Origin: Trichostrongylus colubriformis
Lineage: Eukaryota; Nematoda; Chromadorea; Rhabditida; Trichostrongylidae
DNA: 64,000 nt
Assembly (NCBI GenBank): GCA_963978905.1
Contig: OZ022258.1
Span: 29,206,716-29,270,715, forward strand
Direction of reading: 5' to 3'
Under the pieces are notes generated by a model. That model searched no databases, was not told where the DNA came from, and saw only the letters and a list, made by a program, of their open reading frames with translations. This document shows, piece after piece, positions 23,501 through 34,800 of the stretch (the first letter of the stretch is position 1; the number at the start of each line of letters is the position of its first letter). The position numbers and the translations under genes are program-made.

Positions 23501-26500
23501 AGGGATGCGCAGAAGAATCAAATATGGACCACACCGTCGCGCTTTTCAATCCGGGTTTTTGAATGTACATTTCAAAACGAACATTTCTACCCATCTTCCT
23601 TTTTCTCCCGACCCCTCCCGGTTTCTTTGAAAGCACACTGCGAGGTAATGTTGTTAGAGTTGTAGCGTTCAATAATGAATCCAAAGGAACTCAGCAAGTG
23701 GCTAGTGAAAAAAGTAGGGAAAATCACCTGAAGCACTTAAATTTTGGTGGACCTATGCGTTCTCCTCTGACCGTCTTGATATCCCTTCCTTATTAACCGC
23801 TACGGCTGCGTTTATTATTATTTATTATTTATTGCGTTTATTATCTATTTCGCACGGATCTGTGGCTTGTATGATGTGCCCTGCCCGGTACTTAATGGAG
23901 TAATCGTCGGGTGACGGTTGGGACACACGAATCTAGGCCATGACCCTGTGACAGCCTGTGGCCTTTGCCCTGTGACAAGAATAATTCAGACAATTTGACT
24001 ATACAACGGAACAGATTTGCAAGGAGGACACGATTACATGAACAAATTGTCTGAATTATTTAAGGCTTAGGTCAAAGGCCACAGGCTGTTACAGGGTCAC
24101 GGCCTAGATTCGTGTGTCCCAACCTACACCCGTAATCGTCTAACATAAGAACCAACCCATACGACACGCCCAACCCGCACCCGTTGCGAAATCTTATCCT
24201 AATAGTACACAGCCATTCGCTATTGCTTGAGTACATGAAGCGCTCGACGATAGAACCAGGAGAAAGAAGAGGGAAAGGGAGAGTGTGGAAAAGGCGAACG
24301 AAGGAGGTTCAGAGCTAATTCTTGTGCACTTCTTCAACCAACTTCGTAAGAGGTAGGAAGCGGTTTGTTATCCAATCGCCACTTGCGAAGCCTAAGCACA
24401 GTGACAAGTAACCGTCGCTGGATGCAATCTTGCCAGTTGTAAGGTGGATGTATCCGTACATAAAGAGGACTGAATTACCCTCTCATTACAACATGTGCTT
24501 CTAAATCCAACGTCCGTGCAAGATCATGGTGGAATAAAATAAGGAATTATATTCGAACCTTTTGCCAGCTGACTATCTTTCCACTCTCCATGGTGGGTGA
24601 GAGTGCAGGCAAGGCGACACGATTGCACGGCGGCAGGCCTCCTTCAAAAGAATGAAAGTGATTACTAAAGGAGTGAAACTCGTGAATTAACAACATCGGG
24701 ACAGATGGCATCTGAACATCTGTCCCGATGTTGTTAATTCACGAACAACTTTAATTCACGGTGAACACAACTTTAAAATCAAACTATTTCATTCTTTCAG
24801 TTTGTAAGAATGTTATCGACATCGAAGATACAGGAACTCGAAATTATTATAAGCTCACCTGAAGGAGCAGTCGCAGCAGGAGCACCCGCTGCCGGAGATG
24901 GAGCAGATGGAGCAGCCCCTGCAGGAGGCGGCTTCGGTATAACTTTTGCTCCGTCGTCCTTGAAGTTCTTAAATGCAGCCACCTTATCCTCACTGTCAAC
25001 GATGACACAGAGTAACTGAAACAACCGTGTTTTAAAGGCGGTGGCAAAGGGTGAGTGAAGGGCTAGCCTTAAATGAATCAACCTTTCCTATTGGAACGCC
25101 CTTAGTGCCTTCTGGAATGACAATCTTGGCAAGGTATCCTTCTTCGAGTGTCTCGAAGCTCATTGTAGCCTTATCGGTCTCGATCTCACACAACACGTCT
25201 CCTTCAGCCAGTTGATCTCCTTCCTTCTGAACTGTTGGAGAATGAACTTTTCGAAATTCGACAGGAGAGTACATAAGTATGATAGTACGAGATCAGGTTA
25301 AGCAAAGCAACATTGAAACAATATTTCAAGCATTGCAGTGGACCGGCCAACTAAATTTGTCTTTCTTGACGGAACTGTGCTCTACAAGTATGCTGGGTTA
25401 TGGGCAAAAGCTTCGGCTGGACGGGACTAGAACCCGCACTCCATGCTTTTCGTGCGTATCTGCCAATCCATTACACCACCGAGACCCCCTTAACTCAGCA
25501 TGAGCTGAGCATGGAGTGCGAGTTCGAGTCCCATCCGAGACCGAAGCTTTCTCCCATAACTCAGCATACTTTTAACAACTATTGCATCGTGGGCTGCGGC
25601 CAAAATCAGCAGCTATCTAGAACCAAAAATATCAAAATCAATACTGTGCTCTACCTTTTGCCAACTGACAATATTTCCGGTCTCCATTGTAGGTGATAAA
25701 GCAGGTAAAGCAACATGGCTGCACGGTGGAAAATCCCCTGAAATACGCAATCGGTAGGGACAATGAAGAAAGTAAAAGTGTAGACGTAGAGGGTGATGAG
25801 ATGGATGAGGAGAAGGTGGGGTGTAACATATAGAAATCAGGAGTTTGGCGAGTGGCTAGCAGACATACAGGTTTGAACAGAAGGTGAAGTTGCGGGCTGG
25901 AGAGGAATCAATTTCGGAAGGAAGCTGGAAGCTGGAGTTGAGACTGCGGGATGCTGGGAGGTGACGGGTGGAAGGATATTGAGAAATGGAGTCAAAGATG
26001 TGGGAAAAGGGGTAAGTGCCGGTAAGAAGATATGAGTTGGATCCGAAACGCGAGCTGTTGGTGCAAAAACGGCTTTTGTGATAATGCTGAGACAAAGAGT
26101 TGAACCACGGTCTTATGGAAAGAGGTGCCCATTCGCTGTTGGTGAAATTCCTCAGGTTTGCAGTACACCGAAGTGCTACACAGTGGTACTGCAGTGTCCG
26201 GTAATGTCCACAGTGACCAGCTGCAGAAGTTAGCCGACATCCTTCACCAGCGTTATTCAATGATAACACATTTTGTTTTGCAGCATGACAATGCTAGACC
26301 ACACGTTGCAGGGGCAACAAAATCAAGGAACATGGCTGGGAAGTACTGTCCCATCTTGTCCCAACTAGATCCTTCTGACTACCACTGACTTAGAGCACTC
26401 AACCATCATCTGAAGGAGGAGAAGTTCGACGAGCTAGCAGAGGGGGGATCCTGTGAATGATTCACCCCTCTCGAGAACAGTGATCGCAAAGTGTAGCGCT

Positions 26501-27645
26501 ACAGTGACCAAATTCGGCCCTGCTGTTTATCGAAGTTTGTCCAGTAAATTACACTATGTGGGACTCCACAACTAGAAACCAGTTCAAAGGTAATGTATTC
26601 AAACAGGCATTGTTGGGCGTCTGGTAAAGGTCAATCCATTACTCACCTTCGGAAGAAGGAGGAGGCGATGATGGGGCGGAACTTGGTGCTGGAGCCGCAG
26701 CTTGAGCTGCAGCGGGAGCTGATGTCCCATCGTCTTTGAAATCCTTGAAGGCTGCCACGCTATCTTCGCTTTCAACAATAATGCAGAGCAACTGAAAAGT
26801 GAGCTTCCATGACAGCTGATAAATATTTATTAGAAATCAAACGTACTTTTCCTATTGGAACGCCTTTTGTGCCTTCAGGGATGCAAATCTTGGCCAGGTA
26901 GCCCTCTTCAGGTGTTTCAAAGCCCATGGTGGCTTTATCTGTTTCGATTTCACAAAGCAGGTCACCTTCACTCAACTGATCCCCCTCTTTCTGAAAGAGG
27001 CATCGAATAAATTACAAGATACTTATATTGGACTTGCACAAAATGATATGTTCAAATGTAAACCTATAAATTCTGCTATAAATATGAGAGGGACTCCTGA
27101 ACATGCCCTAATAAGCAGCGGATAGCCAGGGAGGGGTACGCAGTTGACGAAGACGGTCATTACCTGGTGGATGGAGGGAGTCATTGCCTAAATCACAATG
27201 AAGAGCGCCGAGATAAGGAGGAATGATCGCATCTGTTTCCTGCTCGTTCATTTTTGAAGTAAGGGTCACAGGGTATAAGCGGAATACGGAACCGTCGGAA
27301 CTCCGCAGAAAAGCATAAATACACATCAATTCGACTTCACCCACTTGTGGTTAGTGGAAAGAAAATCCACAAATTTCACGATGCTCCTGACTGATACGTC
27401 GATCCCGTTCGCGAAATTCCCCTACCCCACAGACGACATCTTTTACACCTATGCTTCTGCCTCATATTATTCCATATCACTGATTCCATATTTGTTATCA
27501 TATACTTTGCTCTCATGTTACCAAAGAATTTAGGAATACGCTGTCGAAGACTTCCACCTCACCTTTTGCCAGCTGACAATGTTACCATTTTCCATAGTTG
27601 GAGAGAGCGCTGGCAACGCAATGCGCTTGTGCGGTGGAAGATTCC
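19153..27645 (-). CDS. dlat-1: dihydrolipoamide acetyltransferase, E2 of pyruvate dehydrogenase
   Basis: This mitochondrial enzyme accepts the acetyl group on lipoyl-lysine and passes it to CoA; it forms the core of the complex. Seventeen exons were read from the minus strand: 27563-27645, 26847-26990, 26647-26791, 25655-25737, 25083-25226, 24859-25015, 24559-24641, 22833-22976, 22625-22774, 22463-22558, 22274-22411, 22088-22200, 21417-21498, 19898-20047, 19736-19816, 19545-19681, 19153-19282. All phases agree. Three lipoyl domains (each with ETDKATM) are followed by an Ala/Pro-rich linker, the E3/E1-binding domain ([18 protein letters not shown]) and the catalytic domain, which ends with DHRVVDG. 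The recognised exons total 2060 nt (686 codons with stop). The targeting-peptide exon must lie beyond 27645 and was not found. One acceptor (24642) is AAG rather than CAG. Confidence 0.95.
20440..21345 (+). repeat. repeat family B with TCTG microsatellite
   Basis: The segment lies in the E2 intron between exons 19898-20047 and 21417-21498. It starts ctactatatatcaaacgcctcg, then a (GTCT)n tract at about 20471-20540, then the box aacctgtgg-atggggacaagtttgggatgg, which is repeated again near 20845. A reversed copy of this box, with the reversed microsatellite end, is at 31130-31345. The right end holds a stray terminus of MITE family 2 (about 21295-21327). Cys/Ser/Val open frames over the microsatellite are shadows. 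Confidence 0.7.
21674..21850. mobile_element. MITE family 1 copy in an E2 intron
   Basis: The left end aggctgcgttcatacttcgcg and the right end gcaaactatgaacggggtct are imperfect inverted copies. The interior (acaggcagcgaggcagagtggcac) matches the copy at 7457-7634, and the lengths agree (about 177 bp). Confidence 0.75.
22625..24641 (-). CDS. dlat-1: E2 lipoyl module 3 (three exons)
   Basis: The exons are 24559-24641, 22833-22976 and 22625-22774 (83, 144, 150 nt). The middle exon differs from that of module 2 by only a single residue (P for L in the ETPEEGYL stretch), indicating recent duplication or conversion. The last exon ends in phase 0 and leads into the linker and subunit-binding exons, unlike modules 1 and 2, which end in phase 1. 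The 1.6-kb intron between the first two exons holds inverted repeats. Confidence 0.93.
23901..24140. repeat. inverted-repeat element in an E2 intron
   Basis: Arms of roughly 90 bp (ggttgggacacacgaatctagg…caggcctgtggccttt-like…aattcagacaattt) pair with …aaattgtctgaatt…cctagattcgtgtgtcccaacc. The central loop is about 50 bp. It is non-coding. Confidence 0.8.
24681..24743. repeat. perfect hairpin, 27-bp arms
   Basis: Bases 24681-24707 are the exact reverse complement of 24717-24743, with a 9-nt loop. It lies in the E2 intron, about 40 bp from the AAG acceptor of the exon 24559-24641, so it could affect splicing; this is inference. Confidence 0.85.
24859..25737 (-). CDS. dlat-1: E2 lipoyl module 2 (three exons)
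   Basis: The exons are 25655-25737, 25083-25226 and 24859-25015 (83, 144, 157 nt), with the same phases as module 1. The lipoyl-lysine lies in [17 protein letters not shown]. The linker is rich in Ala, Pro and Gly. The intron before 25083 holds the tRNA-derived repeat at 25385-25640. Confidence 0.93.
25385..25640. repeat. tRNA-derived foldback element in an E2 intron
   Basis: On the minus strand 25487 to 25413 reads like a tRNA: GTCTCGGTGGTGTAATGGAT (A-box-like), then GGGTTCTAGTCCCG (B-box-like). A partial inverted copy (gagttcgagtcccatccgag) follows at about 25517-25560, then the common tail (gcatcgtgggctgcgg…cagcagctatc). This is the copy with the best-preserved tRNA head. Confidence 0.75.
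26130..26545 (+). pseudogene. mariner-type transposase fragment
   Basis: The plus strand reads …[20 protein letters not shown]…[19 protein letters not shown]…, the catalytic-core region with the DNARPHVA box of mariner transposases. SQLDPSDYH follows where the family has its last conserved block, then a stop and a further frame with [15 protein letters not shown]. It is antisense within an E2 intron, lacks the N-terminal DNA-binding part, and is clearly dead. Confidence 0.88.
26647..27645 (-). CDS. dlat-1: E2 lipoyl module 1 (three exons)
   Basis: The exons are 83, 144 and 145 nt: 27563-27645 ([19 protein letters not shown]), 26847-26990 ([19 protein letters not shown], lipoyl-lysine in DKA) and 26647-26791 (second half plus Ala/Pro/Ser linker). 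Phases are 1-0, 0-0 and 0-1, so the module is symmetrical and can be duplicated without breaking the frame. Confidence 0.93.
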
Positions 27646-28090
27646 CTTAAATAAGAATTCGGTTAGCAATGCATAATGGAGTTCGACTCTTAGATCAGAA
27701 CTGTCTTCCTTCACATCTGATTACCCTTCGCATCAGGTCAGACAGGTCACTATTATAGTATGGGCACTTGATTATGGGCATTGAGCCTGTAAGTTGGTCA
27801 ACCTGTGCCGATGAAGGTAAAGCAATTAAAAAATGCGAATTGGTGAAGATTAAGGTGAAGAGAGAGCTTATATCAGGCGCCGACCAAAGCCCGCGCAGCA
27901 GTCATAATAGGGGCTCAGGTATTGACAGAACTTTTTCCCTTCAGTGGCTCCCAATCATTTCTTGGCACCGCCTCATATGCATGCGTGATGTCCTCCTATC
28001 TTGCACCCTAAGGCTGCTTGCAAATCCTGCGATGCTTCCAGGCAAGCCTTACGAAGCACTCATAACTTGTGATGCAAACGAGTTTTCTTT
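27646..28090. other. E2 gene upstream region, first exon not located
   Basis: The exon ending at 27645 begins in phase 1, so an upstream exon with the start codon and targeting peptide is required. None is evident here on the minus strand. The plus-strand open stretch 27768-28301 overlaps the retrotransposon tail and is probably a shadow. Confidence 0.35.
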
Positions 28091-28094
28091 CAAC

Positions 28095-31060
28095 ATCATC
28101 ATCTTCTTCTTGTTCTTCTACCTAGCATTAGACCCTTGCCGTCGCAGGGTTCCCCGTTGTGGATCGCCGCCATATATTCCTATTCAAGGCATCCTCCGTC
28201 GTAACCTTCACTTCGTTGATATCGCTTTTGGCGACGTCCCTTCAACTTGTATGGGGCTCCGCATGGCCCTTGCGCTTCGAGCTCTAGTGCCTTTCTTATA
28301 GGATGATCCTCTGGTCTTCTCAGCCTGGGTAAACCAAGAGTTAAGAATTATTCGACAGGGGGAGGATGATCGGATAGGATGTGGGAGGTCGTACTACCTT
28401 CAGGGGTCAGCGATGAGCACTAAAATAATTTGCAATAAGCAGAAGAGAAACAGGATATTTCACCGCAAATCCGTTTGACCAAATGTAAAATAAATATCTT
28501 TCCGCTCGAGGAAAGGATATAGCAATAAAATACATTGTAACTATGCAATCCGGCAAAAAAGGAGTTATGTGGGCGCCGTGGGGGGGGGGGGGCGTGGTAT
28601 GAAGGCTATTTTCCTCGACACCTGAGAGTGCCCTGTTCTCAGCACAAGTCCACACCATCGAAGTCGCTGCTCCCGCTACTTCATCTAGACAGGATCTGCC
28701 TGCATGAGCGCTTTCACGCCCTCTTCCTGACATTGTCCAGTCTCGTCCAGCCGCATGCCCATCTCGAAATCCTCACTTCAGCTGCAGCCGCCTCTCATGT
28801 ATCTTGTTATGAGCTAGCATTCGCTACCGTGCAGCACTTCAAGCTTCACAACCGCTGTATACCTTGCCTTTGAGCGTTTCGGAGCACCATCGATCGCACA
28901 GGAATACTGTTAATTCCCTCCATTTTACCCATGCCGCCTCATACGGGCCTTCACCGCCTGATCAAATGTACCTTCGGCCGCTAGGTAATGTCCGAGTATT
29001 CTACCTTCTCGAAGGTTCCCCTTGACAATCCACTATTTGTTCTGGGCAATCATCAAAGCTTACGACTTTGGTCTTTTTGATGTTCGGTTGGAGTCCACTC
29101 TGAACCACTGTCGTGCCGGTTCTGTACTTTTGTCTGGAGTTATTCCCTGCCTTTCGCTTCCGGAGCAATGTGATCTGCGTGCAGGATGGTTTCCAGTTAT
29201 CTCTTCATGTATTTCTCACCATTACATCCAGAAAGAAGGGTAAGAGGAAAGGGCTAAGGACCGACCTTTGATGCACTCCTACCGTAATGTCTATTTCATT
29301 TGACAACCTGCGCAGAGTATCTACAGCTCTTCAGCCGCGCTTTACATACAGTATATACTCACGAGAGCGATCAGACGTTCCGGCACATGAAAATTTCGCA
29401 ACGCGTTCTACCCACTACTCTGGGGAGACGGTCGAAGGCCTCCTTGAAGTCGAGAAAGGCTAGATAGTGTGTTCGTTCTTAATCCCGATATTTTTTCATC
29501 ACCTGTCTGGCAGTAAAGATGGCGTCAGTGGTGGACCTTCAAGGCGTAAGTTCGAAGTGAGATAGGGATGAGTTCCCTCAACCTCGAACGAACAGCCTCA
29601 TGCACATCTTCGTGGTATGCACTGTCGACTTAATCCCTTGGTGGCTGGAGCATTTCATTGCATCACCTTCTGCTTGGAGATGGGATTATAGTGCCTCTAA
29701 CCTTCTAGGATCGTTCCTTCGGCCGCTTCAGTGTTGAGAAATCGAGTGAGCCACTCTATCCAGTACTCTCCTAGCGCCTTCAACGCGTTTATCGGTACCC
29801 CATTAGGACCAACCGTCTTCCCAGTATTGATATTCCTAGCGTGCAGCGGACCTCCTCATTCGTCCAGGGTAAGATTGGACCAGCACTAGCTGTCACTTTT
29901 GGACTTCCCTTACGGGGAGATTGTTCGTTCAGAAGCCCACCGAAATACTTCTGCTACTCTTCAAGTCGGTAAGCCTTCACGGTGACAACGTGGCCCTCTC
30001 GGTTTTTACCACCCCGACGTTGGCCTGATGTCAATCTTTGGCCAGCTCGAGGACGAACTTTTCCGCCTCTCCGCCCTTTACTTCTCATGCAAGAGACTAT
30101 TTCCGTGTTCATGGCTTCAGTACGGTGCTTTGGCAAGCCTCCTGCAACGCTTATAAGTGGCTAACTCTTTTAGGCTCCGCGTTTTCTCCCAGCGTATATA
30201 TGTATGTTTCTTTCCTCCATTTCACTACTCGCTAATCCTCCTCATTTAGAACGACGCCATTTTAATATTTGTGAAACTACCGCGTCTTTCATGTAGTGTT
30301 TCTTTGCACATCGTCGGATATTCCAGATCTCCTGAACCGAATCACCACAAGGGTCTCAGACCAGCTTTAATTACTCTTCTCTTTGGATCATTCTCCATAA
30401 TCCCTCGCTCAATTCTTACCTTGTTTTTTTGGAAGCTCTATGGCAATGTCCGCGAAGAGAGGCTTGTACTGAGTGGGCAAGACCTCATCGGGGAGTACAG
30501 TGATGTCCTTTGCACATCTGAGGAACGAACGGTCCACTTACGAGCACATGGCCTATTCTCGTTTGCCTACCCCCTGCTGTAGCTTATTTTCTGAGTATCC
30601 CTTCCGCGAATAACGTACTACACATGGCCAGGTCATGGGCTGTAGTTTTCCCTAGCCCTTCTCTGTCACTGCCGACATGACCTTTCAGGTCGTCCTCTAC
30701 GGTTAGGTAGTCATTTTTCGGAACTGCCCTAATGGCTTCAGCGATGGTCAAACAGAACTCTTCCGTTTTGCTACATCAGCTTGCGAAGCGTATACAGATA
30801 TTATAGTCCAGTATCCCTCATTAGTATCGATCTTTCTAGGCGATTCGGTCGTTAATCTGTTCACCTTGAAAGACTGTCACTGCTATGGCTACGCCGTTTC
30901 GTTTGGCGTCTCCTCCGTTATGGAAGAGCGTTACAATATCATCTCTCTCCCTTGTCTTAGCTCTTTTCCACCATGTCTCTTGAAGGCATAATACTTGGAT
31001 GCAGATTCGAAACAATTTCTGGGTTCTGCGCGCCACTTCCGGGTGACCTTTTAGCATTAT
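28095..31060 (-). pseudogene. RTE-like non-LTR retrotransposon, nearly full length, decayed
   Basis: On the minus strand, in order: an endonuclease domain with VLCLQETWWKRAK and FHNGGDAKRNGVAIAV (about 31057-30840), a second endonuclease block containing LKGHVG (about 30690), the segment before the reverse transcriptase, KTVGPNGVPINALKALGEYW (about 29820-29760), the palm region (about 29640-29300), and a 3' tail with GAAGAA repeats near 28100-28140. Stops and frame changes occur throughout, so it is inactive. It shares its type with 14330-15190. Confidence 0.8.
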
Positions 31061-31129
31061 CAGTAACTTTTAGCGACTTTATTCATGTTGTTGCGGCTAG
31101 GGTTTTCCATCAGTGGGCCTGTCAACCTG

Positions 31130-31345
31130 GGCTTAACGCTGATAATGTCCATTTTTGCTATTTCTTGCAAGGCACGGTTTTGCCTCGGCGGGTCTCTTTA
31201 CTTGCCTTGTTTCTTCTTATCCCGTGCCCTACCCATACCACACTTGTCCCCACCTCCGCAGGTTGTTTTTCATATAATTTTCATATATAATATCTAATTT
31301 CGTGACAGACAGACGGAGGGACGGACGAAGTAGCGGAGAAACGTA
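31130..31345 (-). repeat. repeat family B, reversed copy
   Basis: The sequence ccataccacacttgtcccca…gcaggttgtttttcatataa … gacagacagacgg is the reverse of the block at 20540-20620, including the microsatellite edge. It directly abuts the 5' end of the retrotransposon on the right. Confidence 0.65.
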
Positions 31346-33412
31346 CCGACATCGGCGTCTCATGTATAGGTAGGGATAAGTTAATTCAAGAAAGCAGCGC
31401 CACAGAGTATGAAAACATCCTGCTTCCTCTTCTCACCCACGCTTCCTTAAGCTTCCTCTGCGTAGTCCTTCCCTGTCTTCGATTTGTCGGCTCGGTTGGA
31501 AAAGGCGAAGTGGCATCATGCTTGAGCGTGCTCAAGGAATCCAATCCAATCCAAGTTCAATCTCAGAGGTCAGCACAGTGCAGAACGGCATCCGATGGCA
31601 AAGAGCTCAGCGTCCCGTGATGGACGATCAAGTAAAGAAGAATCTCCGATCGAGATAGGCACGGAACTTTGTGCGAGATTTCTCATAGCCATCGGGGGCG
31701 TTTTGTGTACAAATGCACTTTTATTCAAACACATGAAAATCTGGAGTACAAATGGAAACACTCAGCGAACAAGAACCCCCTGTAATGTTACTAAGGCTGC
31801 GAGCACACAAACTAATAACGAGGCACTACCTAAATCGAAAAGGCTTGTGTATAAATCAGGACTACGGAAAGACTTCCATGCTGTCGCATTACAAAACGAG
31901 GTCTTCCTTCCTCTTGTTCCGCTGGTAGCGAATGGTGTGTACAGAAGCATTTAAGGCATCCTGGATTATTTTTTCCAGTGGATGATGGGAGGGGTTTCGT
32001 CATTTCAGCGAAAACGACCAACTGAAGGATTTCATTTCTTTCTTCCAAGAGTATGACTGGGTTCTAGAGGTAGTAAATAGCATCCAGCATGCGGACTTCG
32101 CATTCATAGGGCTGCGTCAACACCTTTATTCTCGTACTCATTTGTAGGAGGAAATTCGCCTAATTCTCCTTCACGGAACCTCCATCTAAAGGACTACAGC
32201 ACCTTCAAGAAAATCCTAGCAGTCAATAAAATGGCTGAGGGAACAATCTCGTAAGCACTCGAAATCACTCAAAAAATTAAAGTGGAGGGGAGTCACAGCT
32301 GCATAAAATCAGTTAAATCTTTTACAGAAGAGATAACACGCTCCACTTACAATTGCTAATCGGCTTTCGAGGTGAGTGCAATACTCGATGTGGTTCTGTG
32401 GCTTTTCTTGGCAATGATTTTAACTTGTTTAAGAAAAAACGCCATTCTCAAGTGAGTTCCATCTGTTGCATTTCGACCAGCACCCACCTGAACAGAATGG
32501 TCTCGTGCCTTGAGCTATTGCTGTAAGACGGATGTCATATTTCAGCGAACTGCAGGCCAGGGCGAGATGTGATGTCGATGCAGATAGCCTGGAATGACAG
32601 CATATAAACCACTGTTATTATGGGAAGCTTTCACTCTAGTAAAGGATTGGTCTCATAAAGACCAAACCTGGGCTTCTTAATTCCTATACTCCTATGATGT
32701 CCGCTACGTATATAGATCAGTCTGTCGCGCGTGTCTATGTGTGCCCCTTTGTACTTACAACGTTCGTAGTCTGATCCTGAGTAATGGATAAGTTTACAAG
32801 TGACTAGGATGGAACTCGGACATCTACAGTGGATGGCCGCATGATTACAGCTGGTAATAGACCTCAATCATCATCTAGACGCGTTTTTTTGAGCTGACAG
32901 TTGAGCGCTGACACAGGTGTTATGTGAGGTGGGAACGGAATACCTGTGTGGGAGTCGATTTGAAGTGATAATGGCCGATAAATGCTGATGTTGTGCCGGA
33001 GGTCAAATTTATTGTGTTGTCGTTTTCGCGTTAAAAGCAGACGTTTACAGGAAAGGCGGTTTATCGGAGGGGGAGGGGCGGGGGGGGGGGGGGGGGTATT
33101 GGGGAGTTGGGAGGGGGTGATGTGGGAAATATGGAACACCTTGAGTGAACTATTTAAATGAAAAGGAAGGTGTAAGGAACCTAATTGGGGTACAGTTCCC
33201 AGTGAAAGGGGTGTCCTAAGACGGAAAAGGTATCGCTCTTAACAAACTCCGCCTTTCCTGATGTGGTCCACCTCCTAGGTCCGGCTCCGCCGAACAATGG
33301 CTGAGGTGTCCACTAACAAGTAGGATAGCATAATGATACGTACGTGTCAATCGAAATTACGTGCTGCTTGGCGTGTAGGCTTTCCTGATGGAAACGTCAC
33401 GTGCCATTATCA
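31346..33412. other. unassigned DNA
   Basis: Open stretches (for example 31595-31954 plus, 32631-32867 minus) show no recognised domain or convincing splice sites. A 17-base G run is at 33080-33096. Confidence 0.35.
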
Positions 33413-33627
33413 ACCGGTTGGGCTATCGCACACTGCGCATAACATAATAGAATTGTCCTACTATATGTAACCACTTTGGTTATTGCACAGTAGTGCGTAC
33501 CTAACATTACAGAATTATGTAGCGGAGGAATGGTCAATACTGACCAACCGATATCGAAGAAGTCCATATCGCACAGTTCTATGTACACTATGATAAGCGC
33601 AGTACTGCGTGCAAGCCCAAATGGTAT
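33413..33627. mobile_element. MITE family 2-related element
   Basis: The ends accggttgggctatcgcacactgcgc and gcgcagtactgcgtgcaagcccaaatggt, read in part, are imperfect inverted copies. The interior tags gaattatgtag and tatcgaagaagtccatatcgc are shared with the element at 52613-52808. Confidence 0.75.
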
Positions 33628-34139
33628 ATTTTCGGTGACCCATCACTCACTTAATTCATATTCAAATGCTTACAAAATAAAAACTGAAAGTCCATATTTT
33701 GCAAAAATTTGTCCTCAGTTAGGATTGAACCATCAACCCCCTTTCTGGCAATCGCAGGGCCGCTCAGCAAAAATGAACATCGGTTTGTTTCCTGTACGTA
33801 CCCCGTACATGCAAAAAACAGCTTTCAAGAAGCGCGTCATGAGTTGGAAGACCTTCTTTTTTAGAGATGGCCTTAAAGATAACGTGGTTACTGGAAAATG
33901 CAAGAACTCACATGAAGACTATGTGCTTATTTATGGCGAAATCACCGTCGGAAAGTGCGCTCCCGAGCTGTAGTGATGGCGTAACGGTCATTGTCTACGG
34001 CGAGAGCAGCCAAGGATATGCGGCAGGATAGAAGGCATTGCGGCGCGCTTACATTCACTTGCGGACGAACAGGTACACAGACCGACACCGAAACAGAGAT
34101 ACAGTGCTAATACTTTATATGATAGAAGCAAAGGGAATT

Positions 34140-34800
34140 ATAATCAACTAAAAAGTGTCAGTCGGTGTTTGTGTAGATTGAATATTTGATCGGGAATTCG
34201 TGTCTTGGGTCGCAGCAAAGATGGGATTCTGAATTGAACAAGTGATATATGTGCTGAGGCGAGTACCTTAGCGGTGATGGGCCGAAAGTAACAGCAGCTG
34301 ATAAGGGCTAATGAGAAGCGCACAAAGGCGAATGTCAATGCGCTCTCGAGTTGACTTTTAAGCACACTCATAGTTTTGAGGAGTTGGGTGGGGACATCAA
34401 TGGTGGGCTTGGAGATTGGGTGATTTACCTCTAACGCTCATAATCGAATCTTATTAAGGTTTATCAATGGATATCAAAGTATAAAGGTTAATAAGATTTG
34501 ATTATGAGCGTCAGGAGGCAAACGTCGCCAAATTTGTTTGACTTTTCGCGTTGACAAGACGAAATCGGTTTCGCTCGCCTTACTGACAGTGGAGTAGTCA
34601 CACTTATGATGTTGAAGGGAATTCGGCTGGTAAGGGAACATCACTGGTCGGATCGAATCTCTTAATGAGTTTAAAGTCACTTGCAACCGTGAGGAATCCC
34701 GCCCACCGCGATCCATTATAAAATGACCATATATAAACCACTAGCGTTTTGTCTCTGTTTGTGTGTCGGTCTGTATGCCTGTTCGTCCGCAAAAGAGTGT
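34140..34800. repeat. repeat family A, rearranged copy
   Basis: The segment contains the box cgtgtcttgggtcgcagcaaagatggga, the taagggctaatgagaag box, and near 34697-34790 a reversed tatataaaccactagcg…tgtctctgtttgtgtgtcgg edge. It seems to be two partial copies in opposite directions joined by an inverted repeat (about 34430-34510, aatcttattaa…ttaataagatt). Confidence 0.55.

Noticed and set aside
27768..28301. 177-codon plus-strand open stretch, one of the longest in the window
   Set aside because: Its second half is antisense to the 3' tail of the RTE-like element, and the protein shows no domain.
33690..33770. B-box-like ggttcaatcct on the minus strand as a tRNA or SINE
   Set aside because: Only the B box is visible; no A box, paired stem or further copy with flanking similarity could be confirmed by eye (a similar ggttcaatccta near 14210 is equally isolated).
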